Shown in pieces: positions 1-7,877 of a DNA stretch of 64,000 nucleotides. Under the pieces are notes generated by a model that was not told the DNA's origin, did no database searches, and saw only the letters and a program-made list of their open reading frames with translations. Both the position numbers and the translations under genes were made by a program. The DNA is from Mucilaginibacter sabulilitoris (lineage in GTDB: Bacteria > Bacteroidota > Bacteroidia > Sphingobacteriales > Sphingobacteriaceae): the NCBI RefSeq assembly GCF_034262375.1, contig NZ_CP139558.1, positions 7,378,001 to 7,442,000 of the forward strand, written 5' to 3'. Every line of letters begins with the position of its first letter. Positions within the stretch are counted from its first letter, which is position 1.

Positions 1-632
1 CGCGCATCATTGAAGAGTTTAAAGATGTAAGCAAAGAGGATTTTATAAAACGTTTTGCTTCCATTGAGTTTAACCGTTTCCTTGATTATTACAAAAACGC
101 GCCAGATCTGAATGCTGGTGTTGAAGAAGGTCGTGCCCGTTTTGAAGAACGTGGAGATCGCGCATCAGGAGGCAAGTCAGCTTACACCCGTTTATTTATA
201 AACTTAGGTTCTGTTGATGAATTTAACCGCGGCGATTTGCTTGGTTACATTTGCAACACTACCAAAATAAGCGGCCGTACTGTTGGTAAAATTGATGTTA
301 AAGGTGTTTATTCATTTTTTGAAGTTCCGCATGAGGACGTCGAAAAAGTAATGACCGCTTATAAAGAGATCGAATACAAAGGTCGCCCTGTAAGGATAGA
401 GATATCTGGCGAGGGAACCAGCGAACGTCGTGAAGGCGGAGGTTACCGTGGTGGCGGCGAACGTCGTGAAGGCGGCTACCGTGGCGGCGAACGCCGTGAA
501 GGTGGTGGAGGTTACCGTGGTGGTGACCGTCGCGAAGGCGGTTATCGTGGTGGCGAAAGAAGCAACAGCGGTTTCCGTGATTTCTCTGGCAAAAGCCGTG
601 AAGATCGACCTGAACGTCGCAGAAGATTCTAA
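1..632 (+). CDS. DEAD-box RNA helicase, C-terminal part (5' end outside window)
   Basis: Only the C-terminal ~209 residues are present; the reading frame enters at base 3 and is open from the left edge. After a helical linker, residues from about 'YTRLFINLGSVDEFNR' to 'VRIEISGEG' match the DbpA-type RNA-binding domain that follows the helicase core in CsdA/DeaD-like proteins. The last ~70 residues are an Arg/Gly-rich tail built from repeats of the form ERREGGGYRGG and end in RRRRF. Such tails usually add non-specific RNA binding. The likely role is RNA unwinding in ribosome assembly or cold adaptation. The helicase motifs themselves lie outside the window, so the family call rests on the RNA-binding domain and tail. 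Confidence 0.85.
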   Translation, partial: RIIEEFKDVSKEDFIKRFASIEFNRFLDYYKNAPDLNAGVEEGRARFEERGDRASGGKSAYTRLFINLGSVDEFNRGDLLGYICNTTKISGRTVGKIDVKGVYSFFEVPHEDVEKVMTAYKEIEYKGRPVRIEISGEGTSERREGGGYRGGGERREGGYRGGERREGGGGYRGGDRREGGYRGGERSNSGFRDFSGKSREDRPERRRRF

Positions 633-636
633 TAAA

Positions 637-734
637 GAGAATCAAGACTTTTAGAATCAGGAATCAAGACAAAACGCCTCAGCTATTAAAGCAAATGTCC
701 TGGCTCTTGATTCTAATCTCTTGACTCTGAATAA
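637..734. repeat. Imperfect inverted repeat of AGAATCAAGA words
   Basis: The left half (about 637-672) repeats the words AGAATCAAGAC and GAATCAGGAATCAAGAC. The right half (about 697-731) carries the complement words CTCTTGATTCTAATCTCTTG. The arms pair imperfectly over about 35 bases. The same words recur at 32634-32716 between nuoC and nuoD, so this looks like one copy of a dispersed intergenic element. Confidence 0.6.
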
Positions 735-796
735 TAAAGATTGTTTTCATAGCTTCCCTGGTAAAGAAGCATTAGTTTTAGTTTAGTTTTGTTAAC

Positions 797-839
797 AAAG
801 CCTTCAACCTGCCGCCAGCAGCGAAGGCTTTTGTTTTTT
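797..839 (+). terminator. Rho-independent terminator of the helicase gene
   Basis: A 9-bp perfect stem, AAAGCCTTC / GAAGGCTTT, has a 17-base loop and is followed by TGTTTTTT. It lies between the helicase stop and the convergent lipoprotein gene, so it may also serve the minus strand. Confidence 0.8.
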
Positions 840-1164
840 AACGCGAAAATTCTACAATATCCGAATCCGGATAAAACAGTGTAAGCTTATGGTCGTCCAG
901 GTTTTTGATCAGGAACTTGGTAAAAGGCCTGCTGCCTTCGTATGATGTAAAAATGGTATCATTTAATACAAAATAATCTTCGGTAACAGGCTTGCCGTCG
1001 TCCATGGTAAATCCCTTATCGGTTATTTCCAGCCGGGTATCACCGTTTTTTGACATCCATTTACCTACCAGTTTCTTATTAACCGGGTGCTCGGGCTCAG
1101 CGCCGCAGGCGGCGACAAATAATAGTAATCCAAATACCGGGACCATTAAAGCGTTTTTTTTCAT
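838..1164 (-). CDS. Small lipoprotein, unknown function
   Basis: This 108-residue protein has a type II signal peptide: a basic start (MKK), a hydrophobic core and the lipobox VAAC with Cys20. The mature part (NKKLVGKWMSKNGDTRLEITDKGF...) reads like a small lipocalin-like or META-type beta-barrel, with 'GKW' near the start and alternating beta strands, but no family can be named. It lies 40 bp downstream of another small exported protein and gpsA on the same strand, so the three may be co-transcribed. It ends against the helicase terminator. Confidence 0.75.
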   Translation of the reverse strand: MKKNALMVPVFGLLLFVAACGAEPEHPVNKKLVGKWMSKNGDTRLEITDKGFTMDDGKPVTEDYFVLNDTIFTSYEGSRPFTKFLIKNLDDHKLTLFYPDSDIVEFSR

Positions 1165-1204
1165 AATGCGTTTCTTATGCCCTTAGCCGGTGCTGTTGCT
1201 TTTA

Positions 1205-1516
1205 TTATTGAGCGGGCTTATCAACCAGGTTTGCTTTTTTAACATATACTCGGTGGCCCTTTTTGTTGATGTAATAATAGTAAGAATTTTTATCGATATA
1301 AATAGTTTGGCCGCCCGGACCAACTTTACCTTCATATTTTTTATCAACCACACCCGATGCGCCCTTAGCCGCTATTTCGGATGTTTTATGCCCAACTTTT
1401 TTTGCGGTATTGCCAATTTTATGGCCCAGTGTTGAATCCTTGTGGGTTTGGGCAAAAGCCGGCGAAATCATGAAAGTTCCGGCAGCAAACATGGCTATTT
1501 TGAATAAATTTTTCAT
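1205..1516 (-). CDS. Small exported protein, unknown function
   Basis: This 103-residue protein has a cleavable signal peptide (MKNLFKIAMFAAGTFMISPAFA-Q). The mature part is Lys/Gly-rich and very basic, with 'HKIGNTAKKVGHKTSEIAAKGASG' helical character and then a Tyr-rich beta segment containing 'YIDKNSYYYYINKKGHRVYV'. It lies 31 bp downstream of gpsA on the same strand. Periplasmic location is inferred from the signal peptide. I do not recognise a family; the Tyr-rich part resembles the short PBCV-like or basic-repeat tails common in Bacteroidota small secreted proteins. Confidence 0.7.
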   Translation of the reverse strand: MKNLFKIAMFAAGTFMISPAFAQTHKDSTLGHKIGNTAKKVGHKTSEIAAKGASGVVDKKYEGKVGPGGQTIYIDKNSYYYYINKKGHRVYVKKANLVDKPAQ

Positions 1517-1547
1517 AAGAGGCTGTAATTAAGTTTATTTATAATAA

Positions 1548-2552
1548 TCAGCTCAATTTTTCTGCCAAATTCTTCATTTCAAATACGGGCGGGCTTTTTT
1601 GGTATAAAATAGCATAAACAGCATCACAAATAGGCATGCTTACCTTGTATTGTTTATTTACCTGCTGTAGGCAATTTACTGCATAATAACCTTCAGCTAT
1701 CATATTCATTTCCAGTTGGGCCGATGTTACCGTGTACCCCTTGCCTATCATATTGCCAAAGGTGCGGTTGCGGCTAAACTGCGAGTAAGCGGTAACCAGC
1801 AAATCGCCCAGGTAAGCCGACTCTTTAATATCTCTGTCAATCGGATGTACCGCAGCTACAAACCTTTCCAGCTCACGTATAGCGTTTGATATGAGTACCG
1901 CCTGAAAATTATCGCCATATCCTACTCCGTGGCAAATGCCGCTGGCAATAGCATACACGTTTTTTAATACCGCGCCATATTCGGTGCCATAAATATCGTC
2001 AGACACTATGGTTTTAATGTAACGGGTATTGATCATGCCGGCAAATTCAGCGGCAAGCGCCGTACCGCGCGAGGCTATGGTCAGGTATGATAGCTTTTCC
2101 AGCGCTACTTCCTCGGCATGGCACGGTCCGCTGATCACCATAAAATCATCGAATGAAACATCCATTTTGCGGTTTAAAAACTCGCCAATAATTAAGTTTT
2201 CATCGGGCACAATCCCCTTTATAGCCGATACTATTTTCTTGCCGGCCAGGTCGGCAGGAGTTATACTGCTCAGCGCCTCTTTTAAAAACGCCGCGGGTAC
2301 GTTAAGCAGTACAGTATCGGCAAGCTGTATAATATCCTTTAAGTTATTGGAGATATTTTCTTTAGGTAATTTTACTTCAACCGAGCTTAAGTAATGCGGG
2401 TTATGCCCAAATTTATGCAAATGCTCAACTGCCTGGGCGTTACGCATCCACCAAAAAATTTCCTTTTCTGTAGTGTTATCAGCCAGCATTTTAATATTGG
2501 CTGTCGCCCAGCTCCCTCCGCCGATAACCGCTATCTTATTCTTTTTATGCAT
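1548..2552 (-). CDS. gpsA: NAD(P)H-dependent glycerol-3-phosphate dehydrogenase
   Basis: This protein reduces dihydroxyacetone phosphate to sn-glycerol 3-phosphate, the backbone for phospholipids, in the cytoplasm. Its 334 residues match the family length. The N-terminal Rossmann motif GGGSWATA lies at residues 11-18, 'ISGPCHAEEVA' sits mid-protein, and the catalytic-lysine helix 'EYGAVLKNVYAIASG' lies near residue 195, followed by 'GYGDNFQA'. ATG at 2552 is the first in-frame start and places the nucleotide-binding loop normally. It is divergent from the ATP-grasp-like gene at 2691 and heads a run of two small exported proteins. Confidence 0.95.
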   Translation of the reverse strand: MHKKNKIAVIGGGSWATANIKMLADNTTEKEIFWWMRNAQAVEHLHKFGHNPHYLSSVEVKLPKENISNNLKDIIQLADTVLLNVPAAFLKEALSSITPADLAGKKIVSAIKGIVPDENLIIGEFLNRKMDVSFDDFMVISGPCHAEEVALEKLSYLTIASRGTALAAEFAGMINTRYIKTIVSDDIYGTEYGAVLKNVYAIASGICHGVGYGDNFQAVLISNAIRELERFVAAVHPIDRDIKESAYLGDLLVTAYSQFSRNRTFGNMIGKGYTVTSAQLEMNMIAEGYYAVNCLQQVNKQYKVSMPICDAVYAILYQKSPPVFEMKNLAEKLS

Positions 2553-2665
2553 TAGGTAGTGTGGTCAGGTTTTAATTGACACAGCAAATTAATGAAATAT
2601 TATGCAGATTTTTCAAGTAGGCAATATCATACCAAACACAAAGAGTTAAAATAAACTAAATTGGT

Positions 2666-2673
2666 TAAGTTTG
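2666..2673 (+). promoter_or_regulatory. Candidate -7 box for the 2691 gene
   Basis: TAAGTTTG matches the Bacteroidota -7 consensus TAnnTTTG and lies 17 bp before the ATG. No convincing -33 TTG was seen at the usual distance. Confidence 0.35.
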
Positions 2674-2690
2674 GTTAAGCTATATTACTT

Positions 2691-3884
2691 ATGCACCCAT
2701 CTGCCCGCAAAACATTTAATGAGGATTTCACTCCCCAAAAGTATCAGGCTTTCTTAAACCGGTTAAATAGCGGTTTGCACACTGATGTACCGTTCAGGGT
2801 AGCCGAAACGCCGGTTTTCATGACTGCCGACTTTACAAACAAGCTCATAGCCGCGGGTGACGATATTATTGATACCATTTTACAACCCGGTTTTAAGGAG
2901 CTTACAGAACGTGCTATACCCGATAAATGGCGGGTGGCCAACGAAACCGGGCATCCTCATTTTATAGCCCTTGATTTTGGCATTTGTAAAAACGCCGATG
3001 GCCACATCGTTCCGCAGCTTATCGAGCTGCAGGGCTTTCCGTCATTGTACGGCTTTCAGGTTCATTTGGGTGATACCTATCGGGAGGTTTTTGAGATTCC
3101 CGCCGATGAAACTGTTTATTTTAATGAGCTTGATAAAGATTCGTATATGTATCTGCTCAAAAAAACCATCCTCGGCCCCTTCCGGCCCGACGAAGTGGTG
3201 CTGATGGATGTAAACGCCCCCGAACAAAAAACCGCGGTAGATTTTTATCTTACACAGCAATACCTGGGCATTCCGGTAGTATCACTGAGCGACCTTCAAC
3301 AGCTGGGCAATCAACTTTTTTATGAGACTGGTGGTGAAAAAAAACGCATCAGGCGTATTTATAACAGGCTGATATTTGATGAGATAGATGGCGATGATAC
3401 CATTTTTGACAGGGTGGTTGATATCCGCCGGCCACTTGATGTAGAGTGGATAACCCATCCCAACTGGTTTTACCGCATCAGCAAGTTTACCATGCCTTTT
3501 TTAAAAGGCGATTACATACCCCAAACACATTTTTTGCATCAAATAAGTCAAATTCCTGCCGATCTGGAAAACTATGTGCTCAAACCGTTGTTCTCATTTG
3601 CGGGCCAGGGGGTAATTATTGATGTTACGGAAAATGACATCAGAAATATAACCGATCCGGAAAACTGGATTTTACAGCAAAAGGTAAACTACGAGCCTGT
3701 AGTGCAGGCGCCCGATGGCGGTGTAAAAGCCGAAATACGCCTGCTGTACCTGTGGCCAGATGGAGACGCGAAGCCTACACTGGCCATTAACCTGGCCAGG
3801 CTAAGCCGTGGAAAAATGATAGGGGTGCGCTATAATAAAGATTTTAACTGGGTTGGCGGAACAATTGCCTTTATGCCACGTTAA
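2691..3884 (+). CDS. ATP-grasp-like protein, unknown substrate
   Basis: This is a 397-residue cytoplasmic protein with no signal peptide or membrane segment. Mid-protein it has 'PQLIELQGFPSLYGFQ'. Toward the C-terminus 'YVLKPLFSFAGQGV' and 'NWILQQKVNYEPVV' resemble the nucleotide-binding strands of ATP-grasp enzymes, and 'KAEIRLLYLWP' followed by 'INLARLSRGKMIGV' fits the metal-binding end. The order suggests the circularly permuted or glutathionylspermidine-synthase-like branch of the fold. It would then ligate an acid to an amine or thiol, but the substrate cannot be read from sequence. It stands alone, divergent from gpsA. I am fairly confident that it is a real gene and moderately confident of the fold. 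Confidence 0.6.
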   Translation: MHPSARKTFNEDFTPQKYQAFLNRLNSGLHTDVPFRVAETPVFMTADFTNKLIAAGDDIIDTILQPGFKELTERAIPDKWRVANETGHPHFIALDFGICKNADGHIVPQLIELQGFPSLYGFQVHLGDTYREVFEIPADETVYFNELDKDSYMYLLKKTILGPFRPDEVVLMDVNAPEQKTAVDFYLTQQYLGIPVVSLSDLQQLGNQLFYETGGEKKRIRRIYNRLIFDEIDGDDTIFDRVVDIRRPLDVEWITHPNWFYRISKFTMPFLKGDYIPQTHFLHQISQIPADLENYVLKPLFSFAGQGVIIDVTENDIRNITDPENWILQQKVNYEPVVQAPDGGVKAEIRLLYLWPDGDAKPTLAINLARLSRGKMIGVRYNKDFNWVGGTIAFMPR

Positions 3885-3930
3885 ACCTTATACTATTTGG
3901 TGCATCTAAAACGTATAAATTAAAAATGTG

Positions 3931-3938
3931 TATTTTTG
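3931..3938 (+). promoter_or_regulatory. Candidate -7 box immediately upstream of the small Cys-rich gene
   Basis: TATTTTTG matches TAnnTTTG and ends only four bases before the ATG at 3943, so a start at the normal distance would give a leaderless transcript. nuoA shows the same spacing. Confidence 0.35.
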
Positions 3939-3942
3939 CATT

Positions 3943-4104
3943 ATGAATATTCAGGCCATTATAGTAATAGTTCTTTTTGCTGGCGCGATTTTCTACATCG
4001 GTCGTATGATGTATAAGAGCCTGACTGCCAAAAAAGGGTGTGGTAGTAATTGTAAATGCGGTGTTGATTTTTCTGGTATTGAACCTGGTAAAACACAAAA
4101 ATAA
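3943..4104 (+). CDS. FeoB-associated-type Cys-rich small membrane protein
   Basis: This is a 53-residue gene. One N-terminal membrane helix (IQAIIVIVLFAGAIFYIG) is followed by a short basic stretch and a Cys-rich tail, 'KKGCGSNCKCGVDFSG'. That layout, a single helix followed by clustered Cys near the C-terminus, is the one known for small proteins that accompany the ferrous-iron transporter FeoB. No feoA or feoB is in the window, so the link to iron transport is inference. ATG at 3943 gives the complete helix. It lies 66 bp upstream of the large fusion gene on the same strand and has a -7 box at 3931-3938. Confidence 0.65.
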   Translation: MNIQAIIVIVLFAGAIFYIGRMMYKSLTAKKGCGSNCKCGVDFSGIEPGKTQK

Positions 4105-4170
4105 CCGGCAAATACCATTCATTAAATCTTCATCTGTAAACAATACTTTTAATAAAAGTAATTTCACTTA

Positions 4171-7100
4171 ATGTCTTCAAACAAGCACAAGCAAGTTTTT
4201 CAGGCCGATTCTCCGGGTAGATGGAATAAATTCAAGTGGCTCAGCCGTGTACTCCTTGCAGTTCTTATTATTGGGATAGTAGCCGTTATAGTTACCATAA
4301 AATCAACTTACTATCCCGATCTACCAAATCTGAACCCGACACCAAAAAAAATGTCGAAAGAGGAACTGGAACAGTTAAAAAAATCAACCAAGTTCAGATC
4401 TTTCCGCATACAAAAGTCGGAGATTGAGGCTATGGAGCGCGCCAGGCGCCTGCATCAGATCAAACATCCTAATAACAAAGATGGCATTAACGCCGCCTTC
4501 TACCGTGCCTGGGAACCTCAGGCCTATAATTCCTTAATAACCAACCTGGGTCACCTGGATATGGTGATCAGTGAGGGCTTTTCTATTGCCCCGGGTGTTG
4601 ATACCGTAATTACCAAGGTTGATACCGGCCTTACCAATCTGAATAAAAAATACAACAAGCCTGTTTTACTTACCCTCTCCAACTATGTGAATTACAATAA
4701 TGTGAGCGGTGGTTATGACACTAAGGATGTTGAACGTATCATTAAGAACAAAAAACTCCGCGACGGCTTTATCAATAGCATTGTTAACGCGCTTACCAAA
4801 GGTAAGTTTAAAGGCATAAATGTTGATCTTGACGATATCAAAGACCGGAACAGCAAAACCTACCTAGCTTTTTTGAAGCAGCTTTATACCACCCTGCATG
4901 CTAAAAATTTCCTGGTTACCCAAAATATAGTACCCGAAGATGAGGCCTATGATATCGTTAAACTGCAGCATTATAACGACTACTTGTTTGTTATGGCTAT
5001 TGATGAGCATAGCGAAGCGAGCAATGCGGGCGATCTTTCGAATCAGCATTGGGTAGAGCAGATACTTGATGACGTTTGTTCAAAAATACCCAGCGAGAAG
5101 GTTATTTTAACCTTTGCGGGTGGCGCCTATGACTGGCCTGAAAACAGCGTAGGAAAATCAATAGGCTACCAACAGGCCATTAGTACGGCCGAGGAGAAAA
5201 AAAGCAAGATCACCTTCGACCCGATGTCTGCAAACCTCCATTTCAATTATATTGATCAGGACAGCCTGCAACATACCATTTATTTTACTGACGCTGCCAC
5301 CAACTTTAACATCATCCGCATGGCCGACGACTGGGGAACCGGCGGTGTGGCGTTATGGCGCCTGGGTGTAGAAGATCCGCGCCTGTGGTCGTTCTTTCAG
5401 AAAAACCTGTCTATCGATTCTTTAAAGAAAACAGGTGTCGATTTGAAGAAACTGACCTCCGTAGGTTTAAATAACCGCGTAAATGTTGATTATGATGGCG
5501 ACGGAGAAGTACTTGATTTGATAACCACCCCAACTACCGGCGAGATCAACGTAAAGCTGGATACCTCCAACTATACCATTACCGATCAGCAATATATTAA
5601 GCTGCCAACCAAATATGTGATCCGTCGCTATGGTTATGCGCCTAAAAAAGTTGTTTTAACTTTCGATGATGGCCCGGATCCGGATTTTACGCCACGTATT
5701 TTAGATATATTAAAAAAAGAAAATGTACCTGCGGCATTTTTTATAGTAGGCTCCATGGCCGAAAAAAATATGCAGTTGGTGCGCCGCGAATACGAAGAAG
5801 GCTATGAAATTGGTAACCACACCTTTTTCCATCCGGATATTTCAACCATCAGTCTTGACCGTGTTGTGCTGGAGCTCAACTCTACCCGTAAGCTCATCGA
5901 ATCTATAACCGGACGCAGTACCATATTATTCAGGCCGCCGTTTAATGCCGATGCCGAGCCGCAGACCCTTGCTGAGGTTATACCCGTTGCCGAAAGCCGC
6001 CGCCAAAGCTACATTACCATTGGCGAATCAATTGATCCCTGGGACTGGCAGCCCGGCGTAACCGCCGATAGTATTATTGCCCGCACCATCAGGCAAAAGG
6101 ATAACGGCTCCATGATATTATTGCATGACGCCGGCGGCGATACCCGCGAAGAAACAGTAAAAGCCCTGCCTGCAATAATAAAATACTTTAAGGAAAATGG
6201 TTACCAGTTTACCACCATTGCCGATGTATTGGGTAAAACCAAGGCCGACCTGATGCCGCCCATAAAGAACGATCCGAACACCGGCATATTTGGCCCTGTT
6301 TATGACGCCTTTGTACATGGTTATTATTACATCAACTGGATACTGATATATGTATTCCTATCGGCTATTTTCCTGGCTATCGGCCGTATTGTACTCATTG
6401 GCATACTGGCGGTAAGGCAGCATAGCGAAAATAAAAAGATGGTACGCCAGCGCGGCACCGATATTCCGCTGCCGCCGGTAAGTATTATAGTGCCCGCCTA
6501 CAACGAGGAGGTTAACGCAGTTGCAACCATCCAAAGTTTATTAAAAACCGAATATCCGTCATTCGAGATCATTTTTGTAGACGACGGATCAAAAGATAAA
6601 ACTTACGAGGTAGTTAATGCGGCTTATGAAGGTAACCCGCTGGTTAAAATATTAACCAAGCCAAATGGCGGTAAGGCATCGGCCCTTAACTTTGGCATTA
6701 CCCATGCTCAAAGCGATTATGTAGTTTGTATTGACGCCGATACCCAGCTCAAAACAGACGCCATCTATCACCTGATGACCTATTTTACTGATGAAGAGAT
6801 AGGCGCGGTGGCAGGTACCGTTAAAGTGGGTAACGAAACTAATATCATTACTCGCTGGCAGTCTATCGAATACATTACGGCACAGAATATGGACCGCAGG
6901 GCATTTGACCTCATTAACAGCATTACCGTGGTACCTGGTGCCATAGGCGCATTCCGTAAATCGGCTATATTTAAGGCAGGTGGATTTACTTATGACACCC
7001 TTGCCGAAGATTGCGACCTCACCATGCGCATACTAAAACAGGGCTATATTGTAAGGAATTGCGCGGAGGCACTCGCCTATACCGAAGCGCCCGAAACTAT

Positions 7101-7629
7101 TAACATGTTACTAAAACAGCGTTTCCGCTGGAGCTTTGGCGTAATACAAAGTTTCTGGAAAAACCGGGATGCGCTGTTCAATAAAAAGTATAAGTTCTTT
7201 GGGATGGTGGGGATGCCTAATATCCTCATCTTCCAGATCATATTACCGCTGTTTTCGCCCCTGGCCGATCTGATGATGATACTCGCCCTCTTTGGCGCCA
7301 AACCCGAAAAAATGCTGTTTTATTATTTAGCATTTGTTCTGATTGACTTTGTGGTGGGTATCATTGCTTTCCGTATGGAAAAAGAAGATTACAAAAAGCT
7401 CATTTACATTATACCTCAGCGTTTCATGTGGCGGCAACTGATGTACTACGTGCTGTTTAAATCGATCAGAAAAGCGCTAAAAGGTGAGTTAAGCAGTTGG
7501 GGTGTACTGAAGCGCACAGGTAATGTAAATGTTAAAACCAAAAAGGCCAAAACACAGCCGATATATATTGTTGTAATTGTCCTGGTATTGGCCTTAGTGT
7601 CATACTTGTTATTTAAGCGGTTTAGTTAG
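4171..7629 (+). CDS. Trifunctional GH18-like / polysaccharide deacetylase / GT2 glycosyltransferase membrane protein
   Basis: In 1152 residues three carbohydrate domains lie in order. (1) An N-terminal membrane anchor (about 25-45) is followed by a GH18-like barrel (about 75-430). Its strand-4 motif is GINVDLDD (215-222), where the family expects DxxDxDxE; the proton-donor Glu position holds Asp221. (2) A NodB-type deacetylase (about 490-690) has the metal Asp pair TFDDGP (D499, D500), HTFFH (H550, H554), RPPFN and LLHD. (3) After a membrane span (about 720-745) comes a processive GT2 domain with PAYNEE, DxD (D855, D857), EDCD (946-949) and QRFRW (983-987), then several membrane spans. This set fits synthesis, deacetylation and trimming of a beta-1,4- or beta-1,6-GlcNAc-type exopolysaccharide, similar in logic to PgaC+PgaB. 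It is probably in the inner membrane with the first two domains periplasmic. Confidence 0.9.
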   Translation: MSSNKHKQVFQADSPGRWNKFKWLSRVLLAVLIIGIVAVIVTIKSTYYPDLPNLNPTPKKMSKEELEQLKKSTKFRSFRIQKSEIEAMERARRLHQIKHPNNKDGINAAFYRAWEPQAYNSLITNLGHLDMVISEGFSIAPGVDTVITKVDTGLTNLNKKYNKPVLLTLSNYVNYNNVSGGYDTKDVERIIKNKKLRDGFINSIVNALTKGKFKGINVDLDDIKDRNSKTYLAFLKQLYTTLHAKNFLVTQNIVPEDEAYDIVKLQHYNDYLFVMAIDEHSEASNAGDLSNQHWVEQILDDVCSKIPSEKVILTFAGGAYDWPENSVGKSIGYQQAISTAEEKKSKITFDPMSANLHFNYIDQDSLQHTIYFTDAATNFNIIRMADDWGTGGVALWRLGVEDPRLWSFFQKNLSIDSLKKTGVDLKKLTSVGLNNRVNVDYDGDGEVLDLITTPTTGEINVKLDTSNYTITDQQYIKLPTKYVIRRYGYAPKKVVLTFDDGPDPDFTPRILDILKKENVPAAFFIVGSMAEKNMQLVRREYEEGYEIGNHTFFHPDISTISLDRVVLELNSTRKLIESITGRSTILFRPPFNADAEPQTLAEVIPVAESRRQSYITIGESIDPWDWQPGVTADSIIARTIRQKDNGSMILLHDAGGDTREETVKALPAIIKYFKENGYQFTTIADVLGKTKADLMPPIKNDPNTGIFGPVYDAFVHGYYYINWILIYVFLSAIFLAIGRIVLIGILAVRQHSENKKMVRQRGTDIPLPPVSIIVPAYNEEVNAVATIQSLLKTEYPSFEIIFVDDGSKDKTYEVVNAAYEGNPLVKILTKPNGGKASALNFGITHAQSDYVVCIDADTQLKTDAIYHLMTYFTDEEIGAVAGTVKVGNETNIITRWQSIEYITAQNMDRRAFDLINSITVVPGAIGAFRKSAIFKAGGFTYDTLAEDCDLTMRILKQGYIVRNCAEALAYTEAPETINMLLKQRFRWSFGVIQSFWKNRDALFNKKYKFFGMVGMPNILIFQIILPLFSPLADLMMILALFGAKPEKMLFYYLAFVLIDFVVGIIAFRMEKEDYKKLIYIIPQRFMWRQLMYYVLFKSIRKALKGELSSWGVLKRTGNVNVKTKKAKTQPIYIVVIVLVLALVSYLLFKRFS

Positions 7630-7660
7630 GCGGTAATAACACATTGCGCCCAACGCAACA

Positions 7661-7694
7661 AAAAAAGGCTAAGGTGATCACCTTAGCCTTTTTT
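7661..7694 (+). terminator. Perfectly palindromic terminator of the fusion gene
   Basis: A 34-base perfect palindrome is centred on GATC. Its arms run AAAAAAGGCTAAGGT to ACCTTAGCCTTTTTT. It lies 31 bp after the stop and, being symmetric, can work on both strands. Confidence 0.85.
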
Positions 7695-7752
7695 GCTTAG
7701 AGCTACTTTGCTTCCTGGGAAGACTCACCCGATCTGCGCTTCGCTGGATCAC

Positions 7753-7872
7753 CCTCCTACGGCTTCGCCGCAAAGAGGATTGGGCCAAGTATTACTTTTA
7801 ATTTATTTCCCCTTTTGCTATTCGAAGTCAGAAGACTTCGAATAATTATGCCTGTAGTCTTCAGACTACAGG
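7753..7872. repeat. Cluster of three intergenic hairpins between the GT fusion and ispF
   Basis: Hairpin A (7753-7778) pairs CCTC with GAGG around CGGC-TTC-GCCG. Hairpin B (7820-7843) is ATTCGAAGTC / GACTTCGAAT with loop AGAA. Hairpin C (7851-7872) is CCTGTAGTCT / AGACTACAGG with loop TC and lies six bases after the ispF stop, so it may act as its 3' end. B and C share AGTC/GACT cores. No open frame is credible here. Confidence 0.6.
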
Positions 7873-7877
7873 TTATA

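Noticed and set aside
3871..4167. 98-codon minus-strand frame opposite the small Cys-rich gene
   Set aside because: The plus-strand gene has a clear helix and Cys motif with a promoter; the opposite frame looks random.
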